From NCBI RefSeq assembly GCF_002741105.1, contig NZ_NIQU01000003.1, positions 262,607 to 326,606 on the forward strand: a stretch of DNA of 64,000 nt. The letters are read 5' to 3'. How positions within the stretch are numbered: the first letter of the stretch is position 1; every line of letters starts with the position of its first letter. The DNA comes from Pseudomonas sediminis (GTDB lineage Bacteria > Pseudomonadota > Gammaproteobacteria > Pseudomonadales > Pseudomonadaceae). Positions 1 through 9,258 of the stretch are shown piece after piece. The translations under genes were made by a program, and so were the position numbers. The notes below the pieces were generated by a model that worked only from the letters and a program-made list of their open reading frames with translations, made no database searches and had not been told where the DNA came from.

Positions 1-850
1 GGATATCCGGGCGGCGGCGCAGCAGTTCGCCTGGGTTGCCGATGGGCAACGCCTTGGCAATCACCGGCAGTGGTTTGGGCGACAGATCGATCTGCAACTG
101 CTCCGGGCGCTGGCCAAGCAGGGTGGCGATGCGATTCTGAGCACGTACCTGTTGCGCCTGCAGTTGCGGCAGGCTGGCTTCGGTGGCGGCCAGGCGGGCA
201 TCGGCACGCAGCACGTCCAACTCGTTACCAACGCCGGCATCGCGCAATTGCTCGGTGATGGAACGCGAATCCTGCTGATTCTTCAGGTTTTCACGGGCGA
301 TGCTTTCGCGCAGTTGCGCGCCGCGCAGGGTGCCGTAGGCATCGACCAGCTCGGCGATCAGACTGACCTGCAACTGGTAGTAATCCGCTTCGGCGACTTC
401 GATGCGCGCTTCGCTGGCTTCCAATTGGCGCTGGATACGGCCGAACAGATCCACCTCCCAAGCCATGTCCAACCCCAGGTCGTAACGTTCCTGACGGATA
501 CGTTCGTCCGTGGTTGGAGGCTGCTGGGCCTTGCCGAACTCACCACTGGCGCGACTGGTCACGGTGGGAAAGCGATCGTTGGCCACGTCATCGCGAATCG
601 CCCGCGCCGCACGCAGGCGGTTGAAGGCTACGCGCAGCTCGCGGTTATCCTGCAGCGAGCGCTGCACCAGTTGGTTCAGCGTTGGGTCGTCGAATTGCTG
701 CCACCAAGCGGCTTCGAACCGGCTACGGTCGTAATCGGCCGCTTCCAGCGCGGCAATGCTCGCCGGGTCGGTCACAGGTGCTCGATAGTCCGGGCCGACG
801 GCACAGGCCGACAGCGCCAGGGTCAGGAGGGCGGGGGCAAAGACTTTCAT
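1..850 (-). CDS. oprN: OprN-type outer-membrane efflux channel (3' end cut off)
   Basis: This is the outer-membrane factor of a tripartite RND drug-efflux pump (TolC/OprM family). It is read on the minus strand from an ATG at 850, and about 283 codons are visible before the window edge. The N-terminus is a lipoprotein signal with lipobox LSAC followed by AVGPDYRAP, as in OprM/OprN proteins. The long helical stretches and heptad-like LRAARA and QLRDAGVGNELDVLRADARL-type segments fit the periplasmic coiled-coil barrel. The start overlaps the mexF stop by four bases (ATGA), so the two are translationally coupled. The identity as OprN rather than another OprM paralogue rests on the mexE-mexF-mexT-mexS context. 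Confidence 0.9.
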   Translation of the reverse strand, partial: MKVFAPALLTLALSACAVGPDYRAPVTDPASIAALEAADYDRSRFEAAWWQQFDDPTLNQLVQRSLQDNRELRVAFNRLRAARAIRDDVANDRFPTVTSRASGEFGKAQQPPTTDERIRQERYDLGLDMAWEVDLFGRIQRQLEASEARIEVAEADYYQLQVSLIAELVDAYGTLRGAQLRESIARENLKNQQDSRSITEQLRDAGVGNELDVLRADARLAATEASLPQLQAQQVRAQNRIATLLGQRPEQLQIDLSPKPLPVIAKALPIGNPGELLRRRPDI

Positions 851-3800
851 GCATGCGACTCCTGCAGACGGGCGGCTTTGCGGGCTTCGCGTTTTTCGAC
901 GGAACCGCGGATCAGGACATAGAACACAGGCGTCAGCAGCAGACCGAAGAAGGTCACACCGATCATCCCGGAGAACACCGCCACACCCATGGAGTGGCGC
1001 ATCTCGGCACCTGCACCGCTGGACAGCACCAGCGGCACCACGGCCATGATGAAGGCGATCGAGGTCATCAGAATCGGGCGTAGGCGCAGGCGGCAGGACT
1101 CAAGCACAGCAGCGACACGATCAAGCCCTTCTTCCTGTTTCTCCTTGGCGAACTCGACGATCAGGATCGCGTTCTTGCAGGCCAGGCCTACCAGTACGAT
1201 CAAGCCGATCTGGGTGAAGATGTTGTTGTCGAGGCCCGCGATGATCACCCCGGTGATAGCGGTGAAGAGCACGATCGGCACGATCAGGATCACCGCCAGC
1301 GGCAGGCTCCAGCTTTCGTACTGGGCGGCCAGCACAAGGAAGGCCAGCAGCACGCAGAGCGGGAAGATGAAAATCGCGGTATTGCCGGCGAGGATCTGCT
1401 GGTAGGTCAGGTCCGTCCATTCGAAGGTCATACCGATCGGCAGTTCCTCGTTGAGCAGCTTGGCGATGGCCGCTTCGGCCTGGCCCGAGCTGTAACCCGG
1501 CGCGGCGGCACCGTTGATCTCGGCAGTGAGGAAGCCGTTGTAGTGCATTACCCGATCCGGACCTGCGCTGTCATCGACCTTGACGAAGGTCGACAGCGGC
1601 ACCATCTCGCCACGGTTGTTGCGTACCTTGAGTTGACCGATCTGCTCCGGCTCCAGGCGGAATTGCTGGTCGGCCTGGACGTTGACCTGATAGGTGCGGC
1701 CGAAACGGTTGAAGTCGTTGGCATACAGCGAGCCCAGATACACCTGCAGGGTGTCGAAGATATCGCTGATGGCCACACCGTGGGTCTTGGCCTTTTCGCG
1801 GTCGATGGCGGCATCGACCTGCGGCACGTTGACCTGGTAGCTGGTGAACACCGACATCGGGCTCAGCTCCGGCAACTGACGGGCCTTGTTGAGGATGTTC
1901 TGGGTCTGCGTATACAGCTCTTCATAGCCCAGGTTGCCACGGTCCTGGATCTGCAGGCGGAAGCCGCCAATGGTGCCCAGGCCCTGTACCGGCGGCGGTG
2001 GGAAGATGGCGAGGTAGGCCTCCTGAATCTCACTGAACTGGCCGTTGAGCTCGGCGGCAATGGCGCCGGCAGACATGCTTTCGTCCTTGCGCAGGCCGAA
2101 GTCCTTGAGCGTGACGAAAACGATGCCGCTGTTGGGGCTGTTGGTGAAGCCATTGATCGACAGGCCCGGGAAGGCCACGGTGTTTTCCACGCCCGGATGC
2201 TTGCTGGCGATTTCGCTCATGCGCTTGATCACCACTTCGGTGCGATCGAGCGTCGCCGCGTCGGGCAACTGGGCGAAGGCCACCAGATACTGCTTGTCCT
2301 GCTGCGGCACGAAGCCGGCCGGCGTGCTGGAGAAACCCAGGTAACCAAGCACCAGCAGGCCACCGTAGATCAGCATGGCGATGCTGCTGCCACGCAGTAC
2401 GCGACGCACGGTACCGACGTAGCGGTTGCTGGCGCGCTCGAACATGCGGTTGAACGGGGCGAACAGCCAGCCACCGAACAGCTTGTCGAGCCCACGCGAG
2501 AAGGCATCTTTCGGTGCGTGGTGGTCCTTGAGCAAGATGGCGGCGAGTGCCGGCGACAGAGTCAGCGAGTTGATGGCCGAGATCACCGTGGAAATGGCGA
2601 TGGTCAGTGCGAACTGCTGATAGAACTGGCCCGACAGGCCGGAGATGAAGGCCGTCGGCACGAACACGGCGCACAGCACCAGGGCGGTGGCGACGATGGG
2701 GCCAGTCACTTCTTTCATGGCCTGGCGAGTGGCCTCGACCGGCGATTTGCCCAGGGCGATGTTACGTTCGACGTTCTCCACCACGACGATGGCGTCGTCC
2801 ACAACGATACCGATGGCCAATACCAGGCCGAACAGCGACAGGGCGTTGAGCGAGAAACCGAACATGTGCATGACCGCGAAGGTGCCGATCAAGGACACCG
2901 GTACGGCTGCCAGGGGAATGATCGAAGCGCGCCAGGTCTGCAGGAAAAGCACGACCACGAGCACCACCAACACGACAGCTTCGAGCAGGGTGTGCACCAC
3001 TGCCTCGATGGAGCCGCGAACGAAGATGGTCGGGTCATACACCACTTCGTAGTCCATGCCTTGCGGGAAGGATTTCTTCAGCTCGGCCATACGCTCGCGC
3101 ACCGAGTCGGAAATATCGATGGCGTTGGAGCCAGGACGTTGGAACACCGGGATGGCGACCGCCGGCTGGTTGTCCAGCAACGAGCGCAGGGCGTACTGGT
3201 TGGAACCCAGCTCGACGCGGGCGATGTCGCGCAGACGAGTAATCTCGCCGTTGTCACCGACGCGGATGATGATGTTCTCGAACTCTTCCTCGGAGACCAG
3301 ACGACCCTGGGCGTTGATCGACAGCTGGAAGCTGTTGCCGGCATCGGAAGGCGGCGCGCCGAGTGCACCGGCGGCGACCTGACGGTTCTGTTCGCGAATC
3401 GCGGTGACCACGTCGGTGGCGGTGAGCCCGCGCGAGGCGACCTTGTTCGGGTCGAGCCACACTCGCAGTGAATAGTTGCCCATACCGAACAGCTGTACGT
3501 CGCCGACGCCGTCCAGGCGCGCTAGCTCATCCTTGACGTTGAGCGCGGCGTAGTTGGACAGATACAGCATGTCGTAGCGCTGATCCGGCGAGGTCAGGTG
3601 CACCACCATGGTCAGGTCCGGGGAGGCCTTGTCCACGGTCACGCCAAGACGCTGCACTTCAGTGGGCAGTGTCGGCATGGTGCGGGTGACGCGGTTCTGC
3701 ACCTGCACCTGGGCGTTATCCAGATCGGTGCCGAGGGCGAAGGTCACGGTCAGCGTCAGGCGACCATCGATGGTCGACTGCGACGACATGTAGAGCATGC

Positions 3801-4026
3801 CCTCGACGCCGACGATGGCCTGCTCCAGCGGCGAAGCGACGGTTTCACCGATCACCTTGGGGTTGGCGCCGGGGAAATCGGCACGTACCACTACGGTAGG
3901 CGGTACCACTTCTGGGTATTCGCTGATCGGTAGCTGGAACAGCGAGATGGCGCCGCCGATCAGGATCAGCAGTGACAGCACCGCGGCGAAGATCGGCCGC
4001 TGGATGAAGAATTGCGAAAAGTTCAT
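847..4026 (-). CDS. mexF: RND multidrug efflux permease MexF
   Basis: This is the inner-membrane proton/drug antiporter of the MexEF-OprN pump (HAE-1 RND family, 1059 aa, the usual length). It starts with the family N-terminus MNFSQFFIQRPIFA, and TM1 follows. The TM4 motif GIVVDDAIVVVENVER carries the paired Asp of the proton relay. The large periplasmic docking and porter loops occur in both halves. In P. aeruginosa this pump exports chloramphenicol, fluoroquinolones, trimethoprim and kynurenine/HHQ-type molecules. It lies 29 nt after mexE and overlaps oprN by 4 nt, so it is the middle gene of one operon. No frameshift is seen. Confidence 0.95.
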   Translation of the reverse strand: MNFSQFFIQRPIFAAVLSLLILIGGAISLFQLPISEYPEVVPPTVVVRADFPGANPKVIGETVASPLEQAIVGVEGMLYMSSQSTIDGRLTLTVTFALGTDLDNAQVQVQNRVTRTMPTLPTEVQRLGVTVDKASPDLTMVVHLTSPDQRYDMLYLSNYAALNVKDELARLDGVGDVQLFGMGNYSLRVWLDPNKVASRGLTATDVVTAIREQNRQVAAGALGAPPSDAGNSFQLSINAQGRLVSEEEFENIIIRVGDNGEITRLRDIARVELGSNQYALRSLLDNQPAVAIPVFQRPGSNAIDISDSVRERMAELKKSFPQGMDYEVVYDPTIFVRGSIEAVVHTLLEAVVLVVLVVVLFLQTWRASIIPLAAVPVSLIGTFAVMHMFGFSLNALSLFGLVLAIGIVVDDAIVVVENVERNIALGKSPVEATRQAMKEVTGPIVATALVLCAVFVPTAFISGLSGQFYQQFALTIAISTVISAINSLTLSPALAAILLKDHHAPKDAFSRGLDKLFGGWLFAPFNRMFERASNRYVGTVRRVLRGSSIAMLIYGGLLVLGYLGFSSTPAGFVPQQDKQYLVAFAQLPDAATLDRTEVVIKRMSEIASKHPGVENTVAFPGLSINGFTNSPNSGIVFVTLKDFGLRKDESMSAGAIAAELNGQFSEIQEAYLAIFPPPPVQGLGTIGGFRLQIQDRGNLGYEELYTQTQNILNKARQLPELSPMSVFTSYQVNVPQVDAAIDREKAKTHGVAISDIFDTLQVYLGSLYANDFNRFGRTYQVNVQADQQFRLEPEQIGQLKVRNNRGEMVPLSTFVKVDDSAGPDRVMHYNGFLTAEINGAAAPGYSSGQAEAAIAKLLNEELPIGMTFEWTDLTYQQILAGNTAIFIFPLCVLLAFLVLAAQYESWSLPLAVILIVPIVLFTAITGVIIAGLDNNIFTQIGLIVLVGLACKNAILIVEFAKEKQEEGLDRVAAVLESCRLRLRPILMTSIAFIMAVVPLVLSSGAGAEMRHSMGVAVFSGMIGVTFFGLLLTPVFYVLIRGSVEKREARKAARLQESHA

Positions 4027-4055
4027 GGGTCTTTCCTCTAGACGCGCGGGCTTGA

Positions 4056-5294
4056 TCAGCCGCGCGGCGAGCGAGCTTCGATTTTTTCAGCGGCAACACG
4101 CGGGGCCTGGCTGCCATCGACGGCCTGGCGCATGCGGGCCAGTTGTTCGAGGGTGCTGTCATCGGCCATGGATACGGGTTGCGGATCGACGGTGGAGCCA
4201 GGCATGGCGCGCTGCAGGCCATTGACGACAATCTTCTCGCCCTTGCTCAGGCCGCTACGCACGATGCGCAAGCCTTCGAGCTTCGGCCCCAGCTCGATGG
4301 AGCGATAGGCCACGGAGTTGTCGTCGCCCAGCACCAGCACGTACTTCTTGCCCAGGTCGGTGCCGACGGCTTCGTCCTTGATCAGAGTGGCGGCGTAGGG
4401 CTTGCTGCCCACCAGTTTCAGGCGCGCGTACAGACCCGGGGTAAAGCGACCATCCTGGTTGTCGAACACGGCGCGGCCACGAATGGTGCCGGTGCGCGGG
4501 TTGACCTGGTTGTCGAGGAAGTCCAACTGGCCCAGGTGCGGGTGGTCGGATTCATCGGACAGGCCGAGGTAAACCGGGCTGGCACCACGGGCGTCGGCGC
4601 CGGATTGACGGGCCAGCTCGATATATTTGAGGAAGGCGCGTTCGTCGGCATCGAAGTAGGCGTAGACCTTGTCGGTGGAAACCACCGAGGTCAGCAGGCT
4701 TTCGCCCGCACCAACCAGGTTGCCTTCGGTGATTTCCGCACGGCTGACCCGGCCATCGATGGGCGCGGTGATGCGCGTGAAGCCAAGGTTGAGGCGAGCG
4801 TTTTCCAGTTCGGCGGCAATCGCAGCGACCTGAGCCTGAGCTTCGGTGGCGGCGCTGGCACGGGCATCGGCCAGCTCAGCGGAGATGGCGTTGCTCTGAC
4901 GCAGGCGTTCGCCACGGCGGGCTTCGTTGGCAGCCCGAGCCTGGCTGGCCCGAGCTTGTTGCAACTGGGCTTCGAGACGTTTGACTTCAGCCTGGAATGG
5001 ACGTGGGTCGATCTGGAACAGCAGATCGCCTTTCTTCACCAGCGTGCCTTCGTTGAAGGCGACCTTGTCGATGTAACCGGAGACGCGTGGGCGGATTTCG
5101 ACGGATTGTGGTGCTTCGAGGCGCCCGGTGAACTCGTCCCATTCGTTGATCGGCTGCTCGATCACTTCGGCAACGCTGACCTTGGGTGCGGGCATTTGCG
5201 CCTGAGTCTGCGCAGCCTGTTCGCAGCCGCTGAGTGCGAGGACGCCGGCGAGGGCCAGAGGGAATATCCAGATGTTCTTGTGCTGCTGTTCCAT
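4056..5294 (-). CDS. mexE: RND efflux periplasmic adaptor MexE
   Basis: Membrane fusion protein linking MexF to OprN (412 aa, normal for MexE). It has a lipoprotein signal with lipobox LSGC at about residue 24, a barrel-sandwich hybrid half (SVEIRPRVSGYIDKVAFNEG, residues ~65-85), a coiled-coil hairpin (LQQARASQARAANEARRGE, ~110-165), the second half-lipoyl (ITAPIDGRVSRAEITEGNLV) and beta-barrel/membrane-proximal domains. The ATG at 5294 is preceded by GGAG. It is the first gene of the operon, with mexT 187 nt upstream in the same orientation. Confidence 0.94.
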   Translation of the reverse strand: MEQQHKNIWIFPLALAGVLALSGCEQAAQTQAQMPAPKVSVAEVIEQPINEWDEFTGRLEAPQSVEIRPRVSGYIDKVAFNEGTLVKKGDLLFQIDPRPFQAEVKRLEAQLQQARASQARAANEARRGERLRQSNAISAELADARASAATEAQAQVAAIAAELENARLNLGFTRITAPIDGRVSRAEITEGNLVGAGESLLTSVVSTDKVYAYFDADERAFLKYIELARQSGADARGASPVYLGLSDESDHPHLGQLDFLDNQVNPRTGTIRGRAVFDNQDGRFTPGLYARLKLVGSKPYAATLIKDEAVGTDLGKKYVLVLGDDNSVAYRSIELGPKLEGLRIVRSGLSKGEKIVVNGLQRAMPGSTVDPQPVSMADDSTLEQLARMRQAVDGSQAPRVAAEKIEARSPRG

Positions 5295-5380
5295 GGGTGA
5301 CTCCGCCAGTCGGATTTGTGGATTGGCGGAGTCTGCGACGAGTCTTGGAGGGCTACGAATCGAATGCCATGAATTTGAAT

Positions 5381-5395
5381 ATCATCGGGAATGAT
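5381..5395. promoter_or_regulatory. Candidate LysR-type (MexT) operator upstream of mexE
   Basis: Inverted repeat ATCAT-CGGGA-ATGAT in the 186-nt mexT-mexE gap, 86 nt upstream of the mexE ATG. A second ATC-N6-GAT element lies at 5411-5422. LysR regulators bind interrupted dyads of this size, and MexT sites are described as beginning with ATCA. Assignment to MexT is inferred from position and form. Confidence 0.4.
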
Positions 5396-5480
5396 AAAAG
5401 ACGGACTTATATCAATTTCGATCTATGAGGGTGCGCCAAGGTTCCTGAAAGCACTTGGATGGTGCATTTCCAGATATTTA

Positions 5481-6395
5481 TCAGAGGCTGTCCGGGTCGC
5501 CGCAGAACATCTGAATGCGCGAACGTAGCCAGCGCTCGGCCGGGTCATTGTCCTGGGCGCCGCGCCAGGCCATGTGCAGCTCGAAGGTCTGCGTTTCCAG
5601 CGGCAGCTCCTCGGCGCGCAGGCCGCCTGCCGCGGTCAAGGCGGCGGCGGTGTAATCCGGCACGCTGGCGACGATATCGGTTTCCGCCAACAGGGTCGCC
5701 AGGCCGTTGAACTGCGGAACGGCCAGTACGATGTGACGTTCGCGACCGACCTTGGCCAGCTCATCGTCGATAAAGCCGGTAAGGTCCCCTGCGAAGGACA
5801 CCAGCGCATGCGGGCGCGCGCAATAGTCGTCGAGGCTCAGTGCCCCGGGTACGGTGTCGGCACGCAGCAGCTTGGCCTTGCTGCGGCGGAGAATCTTGCG
5901 TTTGGCGTTGGCCGGCAGCTCCTCGGTGTAGGCAACGCCCACCGAAATTTCGCCCGACGCCAGCAGCCCCGGCATCATCAGGTAGTTGGTACGGCGAATC
6001 ACCAGCACCACGCCAGGGGCTTCAGCGCGCATACGGCGCAGGAGGGCGGGTAGCAGGGCGAACTCGACGTCATCGGACAGGCCGATGCGAAACACCGCCT
6101 TGCTGGTAGCTGGATCGAAGTCTGAGGCGCGGCTGACAGCGGTGGAGATCGAGTCCAGCGCCGGCGAGAGCAGGGCGAAGATCTCCTGCGCGCGCGGGGT
6201 CGGTTCCATGCTGCGCCCGGTACGCACGAACAGCGGGTCATCGAACAGGGTACGCAGGCGAGCCAGCGCCGCACTGATGGCGGGTTGGCCGAGAAACAGC
6301 TTCTCTGCAGCCCGCGTCACACTGCGCTCGTGCATCAAGGTCTCGAAGACGATCAGCAGGTTCAGATCGAGGCGACGCAGGTCGTTGCGGTTCAT
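5481..6395 (-). CDS. mexT: LysR-family transcriptional activator MexT
   Basis: Activator of mexEF-oprN (304 aa, the length of functional MexT). The N-terminal winged helix-turn-helix spans about residues 8-66 (LRRLDLNLLIVFETLMHERS, then AAEKLFLGQPAISAALARLR). The LysR co-inducer domain follows from about residue 92. The frame is intact; some PAO1 lines carry an 8-bp insertion that breaks this gene, and nothing of the kind is visible here. The ATG at 6395 was chosen because the protein then starts at MNRNDLRRLDLN as in characterised MexT. It lies between mexE and the divergent mexS, the classical arrangement. Confidence 0.93.
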   Translation of the reverse strand: MNRNDLRRLDLNLLIVFETLMHERSVTRAAEKLFLGQPAISAALARLRTLFDDPLFVRTGRSMEPTPRAQEIFALLSPALDSISTAVSRASDFDPATSKAVFRIGLSDDVEFALLPALLRRMRAEAPGVVLVIRRTNYLMMPGLLASGEISVGVAYTEELPANAKRKILRRSKAKLLRADTVPGALSLDDYCARPHALVSFAGDLTGFIDDELAKVGRERHIVLAVPQFNGLATLLAETDIVASVPDYTAAALTAAGGLRAEELPLETQTFELHMAWRGAQDNDPAERWLRSRIQMFCGDPDSL

Positions 6396-6521
6396 CCGGG
6401 TACCATTCGAGGGATACGGGCCTTGTCAGCACGGCGCTGCAAATGAGAGCCTTTGCCCGGGCAATAGTACGGGCAGTGTGCAGCGGATTGAAAGCTGCTG
6501 AATCACTGACAGGCATGAAGA

Positions 6522-6531
6522 CTATCGATAG
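6522..6531. promoter_or_regulatory. Palindrome CTATCGATAG between mexT and mexS
   Basis: Perfect 10-bp palindrome, with a further ATAG copy just downstream, in the 218-nt divergent mexT/mexS region and 83 nt before the mexS ATG. The position suits a regulator site controlling mexS, mexT or both. No binding protein can be assigned from sequence alone. The rest of 6396-6613 shows no gene. Confidence 0.3.
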
Positions 6532-6613
6532 AGTCTGATAGTGTCGCCGCCGCACAGCGGATAGAGTCCACAGTCATTGAAGTGTTAATCCGCGATCAAG
6601 CTCGAGGTAAGCG

Positions 6614-7636
6614 ATGTCCCGCATGATCCGTTTTCATAAGTTCGGCGATGCCGATGTGCTCCAGTACGAAGAGGTTCCGACGCCTGTGCCCGGCCCTGGC
6701 GAAGTCTTGGTGCGCGTTCAGGCCGTAGGCCTGGGCTGGAAAGACGTGCTGTGGCGGCAGAACCTGGCGGCCGAGCAGGCCAAGCTGCCGGCCGGTACTG
6801 GCTTTGAACTGGCCGGCACTGTGGCCGCGCTGGGTGATGGCGTGAGCGACTTCGACGTGGGCACCGCCGTTGCCGGTTTCCCTGCCAGCACGCCGAACCG
6901 TTATCCGACCTGGGGCGATCTGGTGCTGATGCCCAGCCACGCCCTGACCCGATATCCCGACGTGCTCAGCCCGGTCGAGGCCAGCGTGCATTACACCAGC
7001 CTGCTATTCGGCTATCTGGCGCTGATCGATCTCGCGCACCTCAAGCCTGGTCAGCATGTGCTGATCACCGAGGCCAGCCACTGTATGGCGCCGCAGACCG
7101 TGCAACTGGCCAAGGCACTAGGCGCCAAGGTCATCGTCTCCACCAGTTCCTCGGAAGATCGCGAGTTCCTGCGTGGCCTGGGTGCGGACAAGGTGATCAC
7201 GACCGAAGAGCAGGACCTGGTTCTGGAAGTCGAGCGCTACACCGAGGGCAAGGGTGTCGAGGTGATTCTCGATCAGTGCGCCGGCCCGCAGATGAAGCTG
7301 CTAGGTGATATCGCTGCACCGCGCGGCAAGTTGATTCTGTACGGCATCAATGGCGGCAACGACACGGCATTCCCTGCCTGCGCAGCCTTCAAGAAGCACC
7401 TGCAGTTCTTCCGTCACTGCGTGCTGGATTTCACTGGCTGCCCGGAACTGGGGATCGAGCCGAACAATGATGCTGTGCAACGCGCACTCACGCATATCAA
7501 CCAGATGACGGCAGACCGTCTGCTAACGCCGGTGATCGACAAGGTGTTCGACTTCGAAGACTTCGTCGACGCGCATCGCTACATGGAGACCTGCCCGAAC
7601 CGTGGGCGGGTGGCCCTGAAACTGGCTGCGGATTAA
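6614..7636 (+). CDS. mexS: Zinc-free medium-chain oxidoreductase MexS
   Basis: NAD(P)H-dependent quinone-oxidoreductase-like protein of the MDR superfamily (340 aa; MexS of PAO1 is about this length). It has the N-terminal GroES-like fold (FHKFGDADVLQYEEVPTP...GEVLVRVQAVGLGWKDVLWRQ) and a Rossmann domain from about residue 145 (GQHVLITEASH...LAKALGAKVIVSTSS). The catalytic zinc-binding Cys/His set of alcohol dehydrogenases is absent, as expected. In P. aeruginosa, loss of MexS switches MexT on and induces mexEF-oprN, probably through an electrophilic metabolite. The ATG at 6614 has GAGGTAAG upstream. It is divergent from mexT. Confidence 0.93.
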   Translation: MSRMIRFHKFGDADVLQYEEVPTPVPGPGEVLVRVQAVGLGWKDVLWRQNLAAEQAKLPAGTGFELAGTVAALGDGVSDFDVGTAVAGFPASTPNRYPTWGDLVLMPSHALTRYPDVLSPVEASVHYTSLLFGYLALIDLAHLKPGQHVLITEASHCMAPQTVQLAKALGAKVIVSTSSSEDREFLRGLGADKVITTEEQDLVLEVERYTEGKGVEVILDQCAGPQMKLLGDIAAPRGKLILYGINGGNDTAFPACAAFKKHLQFFRHCVLDFTGCPELGIEPNNDAVQRALTHINQMTADRLLTPVIDKVFDFEDFVDAHRYMETCPNRGRVALKLAAD

Positions 7637-7696
7637 AGTCTGCAGCCAGCTGGTCGCTATACCCGGTAGGGTTACTGTTCGTTCAAGGAAAGCTGC

Positions 7697-8590
7697 ATGA
7701 GTATGGTTATTGGCGACGCGCTATCGCTGTTGTTGTTTCGTTTGCATAGCGGCCGCCTGCTGGGAATCAACCTGCTCAAGGTCAATGAGATCATTCCCTG
7801 TCCGGCCTTGACCAAACTGCCTAATCGTCACCCCAATGTTCGCGGCATCGCCACCTTGCGCGGCGCCGCGATGACGGTGATCGACCTGGCGCGCGCCATC
7901 GGCGAACGCGGTGCGGCTGACGAAGACGATGGCTGCCTGATCGTCACCGAGCTGAGTCGCTCGCGTCAGGGCCTGCATGTGAAAAGTGTCGAACGTATCG
8001 TGCAGTGCTCCACCCGCGACGTGCGTCCGCCACCTGCCGGCGCCGGTAATCGGGCCTTCATCACTGGCGTGACCCAGATCGATGGCGCCATCGTGCAGAT
8101 TCTCGATATTGAGAAGGTGCTGCACGATATCGCCCCGGCACTGGAAGAGGCCCCCGTTGGGCAACTGCTCGATGGCCAGGACGCACGCCTGTTACAAGGC
8201 CGCCGTGTGCTGTTGGTCGACGACTCGCAAGTTGCGCTGCAACAGACCCTCAACGTGCTACGCCAACTGGGGCTCGACTGCACCGCAGTGCGCAGCGCCC
8301 AGGCGGCCCTGCAACAACTGCATGAATACCATCAGGCCGGCATGCCATTCGAGCTGCTGGTCTCGGACATCGAGATGCCGGAGATGGACGGCTACAGCCT
8401 GGTTCAGGAAATTCGTCGCAGCCCCGATATCGCCGATACCTATGTGCTACTACACACCTCGCTGGACAGCACCATGAATACCGAGAAAGCACGCTCGGTC
8501 GGTGCCAACGCGGTGCTGACCAAGTTCTCCTCGGTCGATCTCAGTCAGGCACTGCTCGATGCCTTCCGGCAAATGAGCGGTCAGCACTAA
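7697..8590 (+). CDS. cheV: Chemotaxis coupling protein CheV (CheW-receiver fusion)
   Basis: 297 aa. The CheW-like domain spans residues ~8-150 (LLLFRLHSGRLLGINLLKVN, LRGAAMTVIDLARAIG). The receiver domain spans ~168-290 with LLVDD (acidic pocket D175-D176), phospho-acceptor D224 in LLVSDIEMPEMDG and the conserved Lys in AVLTKFSS. CheV couples chemoreceptors to CheA, and phosphorylation of its receiver dampens signalling in adaptation. The start at 7697 has a CAAGGAAAG ribosome site. It stands alone between mexS and a hairpin terminator; no other che gene is near. Confidence 0.93.
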   Translation: MSMVIGDALSLLLFRLHSGRLLGINLLKVNEIIPCPALTKLPNRHPNVRGIATLRGAAMTVIDLARAIGERGAADEDDGCLIVTELSRSRQGLHVKSVERIVQCSTRDVRPPPAGAGNRAFITGVTQIDGAIVQILDIEKVLHDIAPALEEAPVGQLLDGQDARLLQGRRVLLVDDSQVALQQTLNVLRQLGLDCTAVRSAQAALQQLHEYHQAGMPFELLVSDIEMPEMDGYSLVQEIRRSPDIADTYVLLHTSLDSTMNTEKARSVGANAVLTKFSSVDLSQALLDAFRQMSGQH

Positions 8591-8600
8591 GCCTGCCCCT

Positions 8601-8632
8601 GCAAGCCCTTGCCACCAGCGGCAAGGGCTTGC
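8601..8632 (+). terminator. Hairpin after cheV
   Basis: Perfect 13-bp stem GCAAGCCCTTGCC / GGCAAGGGCTTGC with a 6-nt loop, 10 nt after the cheV stop. There is no U-tract, so it may act as an mRNA-stabilising or Rho-assisted end rather than a classical intrinsic terminator. Confidence 0.55.
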
Positions 8633-8754
8633 CTCGTCATCATCCTTGTCCATCTAAATATTCAATACTTTCAATTGGTTAAGTGCGCCTAATAAATTGG
8701 CATGCGCTTTGATTCAGTGCGCCTGGCAATTGCAACTCAGTCAAGGAGCACGGC

Positions 8755-9258
8755 ATGAGCACGATTGGAGGTATTGGCAGTTACGGTGGCATATCGCTGA
8801 CGGGGTTTCGCAACAAACCCGGTGAGGAGCAGGGCGGGTTGGCCCAGTTGGCGCGCAATGTCGAGAAGACCACGCGCACGGCTAACGCCGAGTCCGAGCG
8901 CGAGTTCCGCGCCAGGCAGGCGACGGAGGAGGGCTTTGCTCGCTTGCGTGTCGCGCTGCAGAACGCGTCAGACGGCAAGGTCGATACATCGGTCAGTTCG
9001 GGGCAGGTGGAAAAACCACTGGGCGACGAGGGCAGTAACGCCGCACTGGAGGCATTCAAGGCCTATATGGCGATGACCCCGGCCGAAAAGATGCGCGACA
9101 GCATCCTCAAGGAAATTGGCATGACCGAAGAGGAGATCGAGGCGCTACCACCTGAGCAGCAGAAGGCAGTCGAAGAAGAAATTGCCCAGCGTATGGAGGA
9201 GCGAGCAAAGATGCAGGCCCTGTCAGAAGGCGATGGTCATTCTTATGGACTGATCTGA
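8755..9258 (+). CDS. Unknown 167-aa charged cytoplasmic protein
   Basis: I do not recognise a named domain. The protein has no signal peptide or membrane segment. The N-terminal ~20 residues are Gly/Ser rich (TIGGIGSYGGISLTG), the middle is polar (residues 35-75), and residues ~105-160 look helical and strongly acidic (EIGMTEEEIEALPPEQQKAV, then EEEIAQRMEERAKM). It is preceded by AAGGAGCACGGC and the ATG at 8755, so translation is well supported. Codon use resembles its neighbours. The MTEEEIEALPPEQQ stretch recurs in short Pseudomonas proteins of unknown role. Confidence 0.75.
   Translation: MSTIGGIGSYGGISLTGFRNKPGEEQGGLAQLARNVEKTTRTANAESEREFRARQATEEGFARLRVALQNASDGKVDTSVSSGQVEKPLGDEGSNAALEAFKAYMAMTPAEKMRDSILKEIGMTEEEIEALPPEQQKAVEEEIAQRMEERAKMQALSEGDGHSYGLI

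Noticed and set aside
1543..3471. 642-codon open frame on the plus strand opposite mexF
   Set aside because: Antisense of a well-recognised RND permease. Its translation is low-complexity His/Asp/Arg-rich and has no ribosome site; it is a GC-rich codon shadow.
4143..5300. 385-codon plus-strand frame opposite mexE
   Set aside because: Shadow of mexE, which has lipobox, hairpin and lipoyl motifs.
6238..6555. Longer N-terminal frame overlapping the mexT start
   Set aside because: It runs out of frame with the LysR helix-turn-helix; the characterised 304-aa start at 6395 is better.
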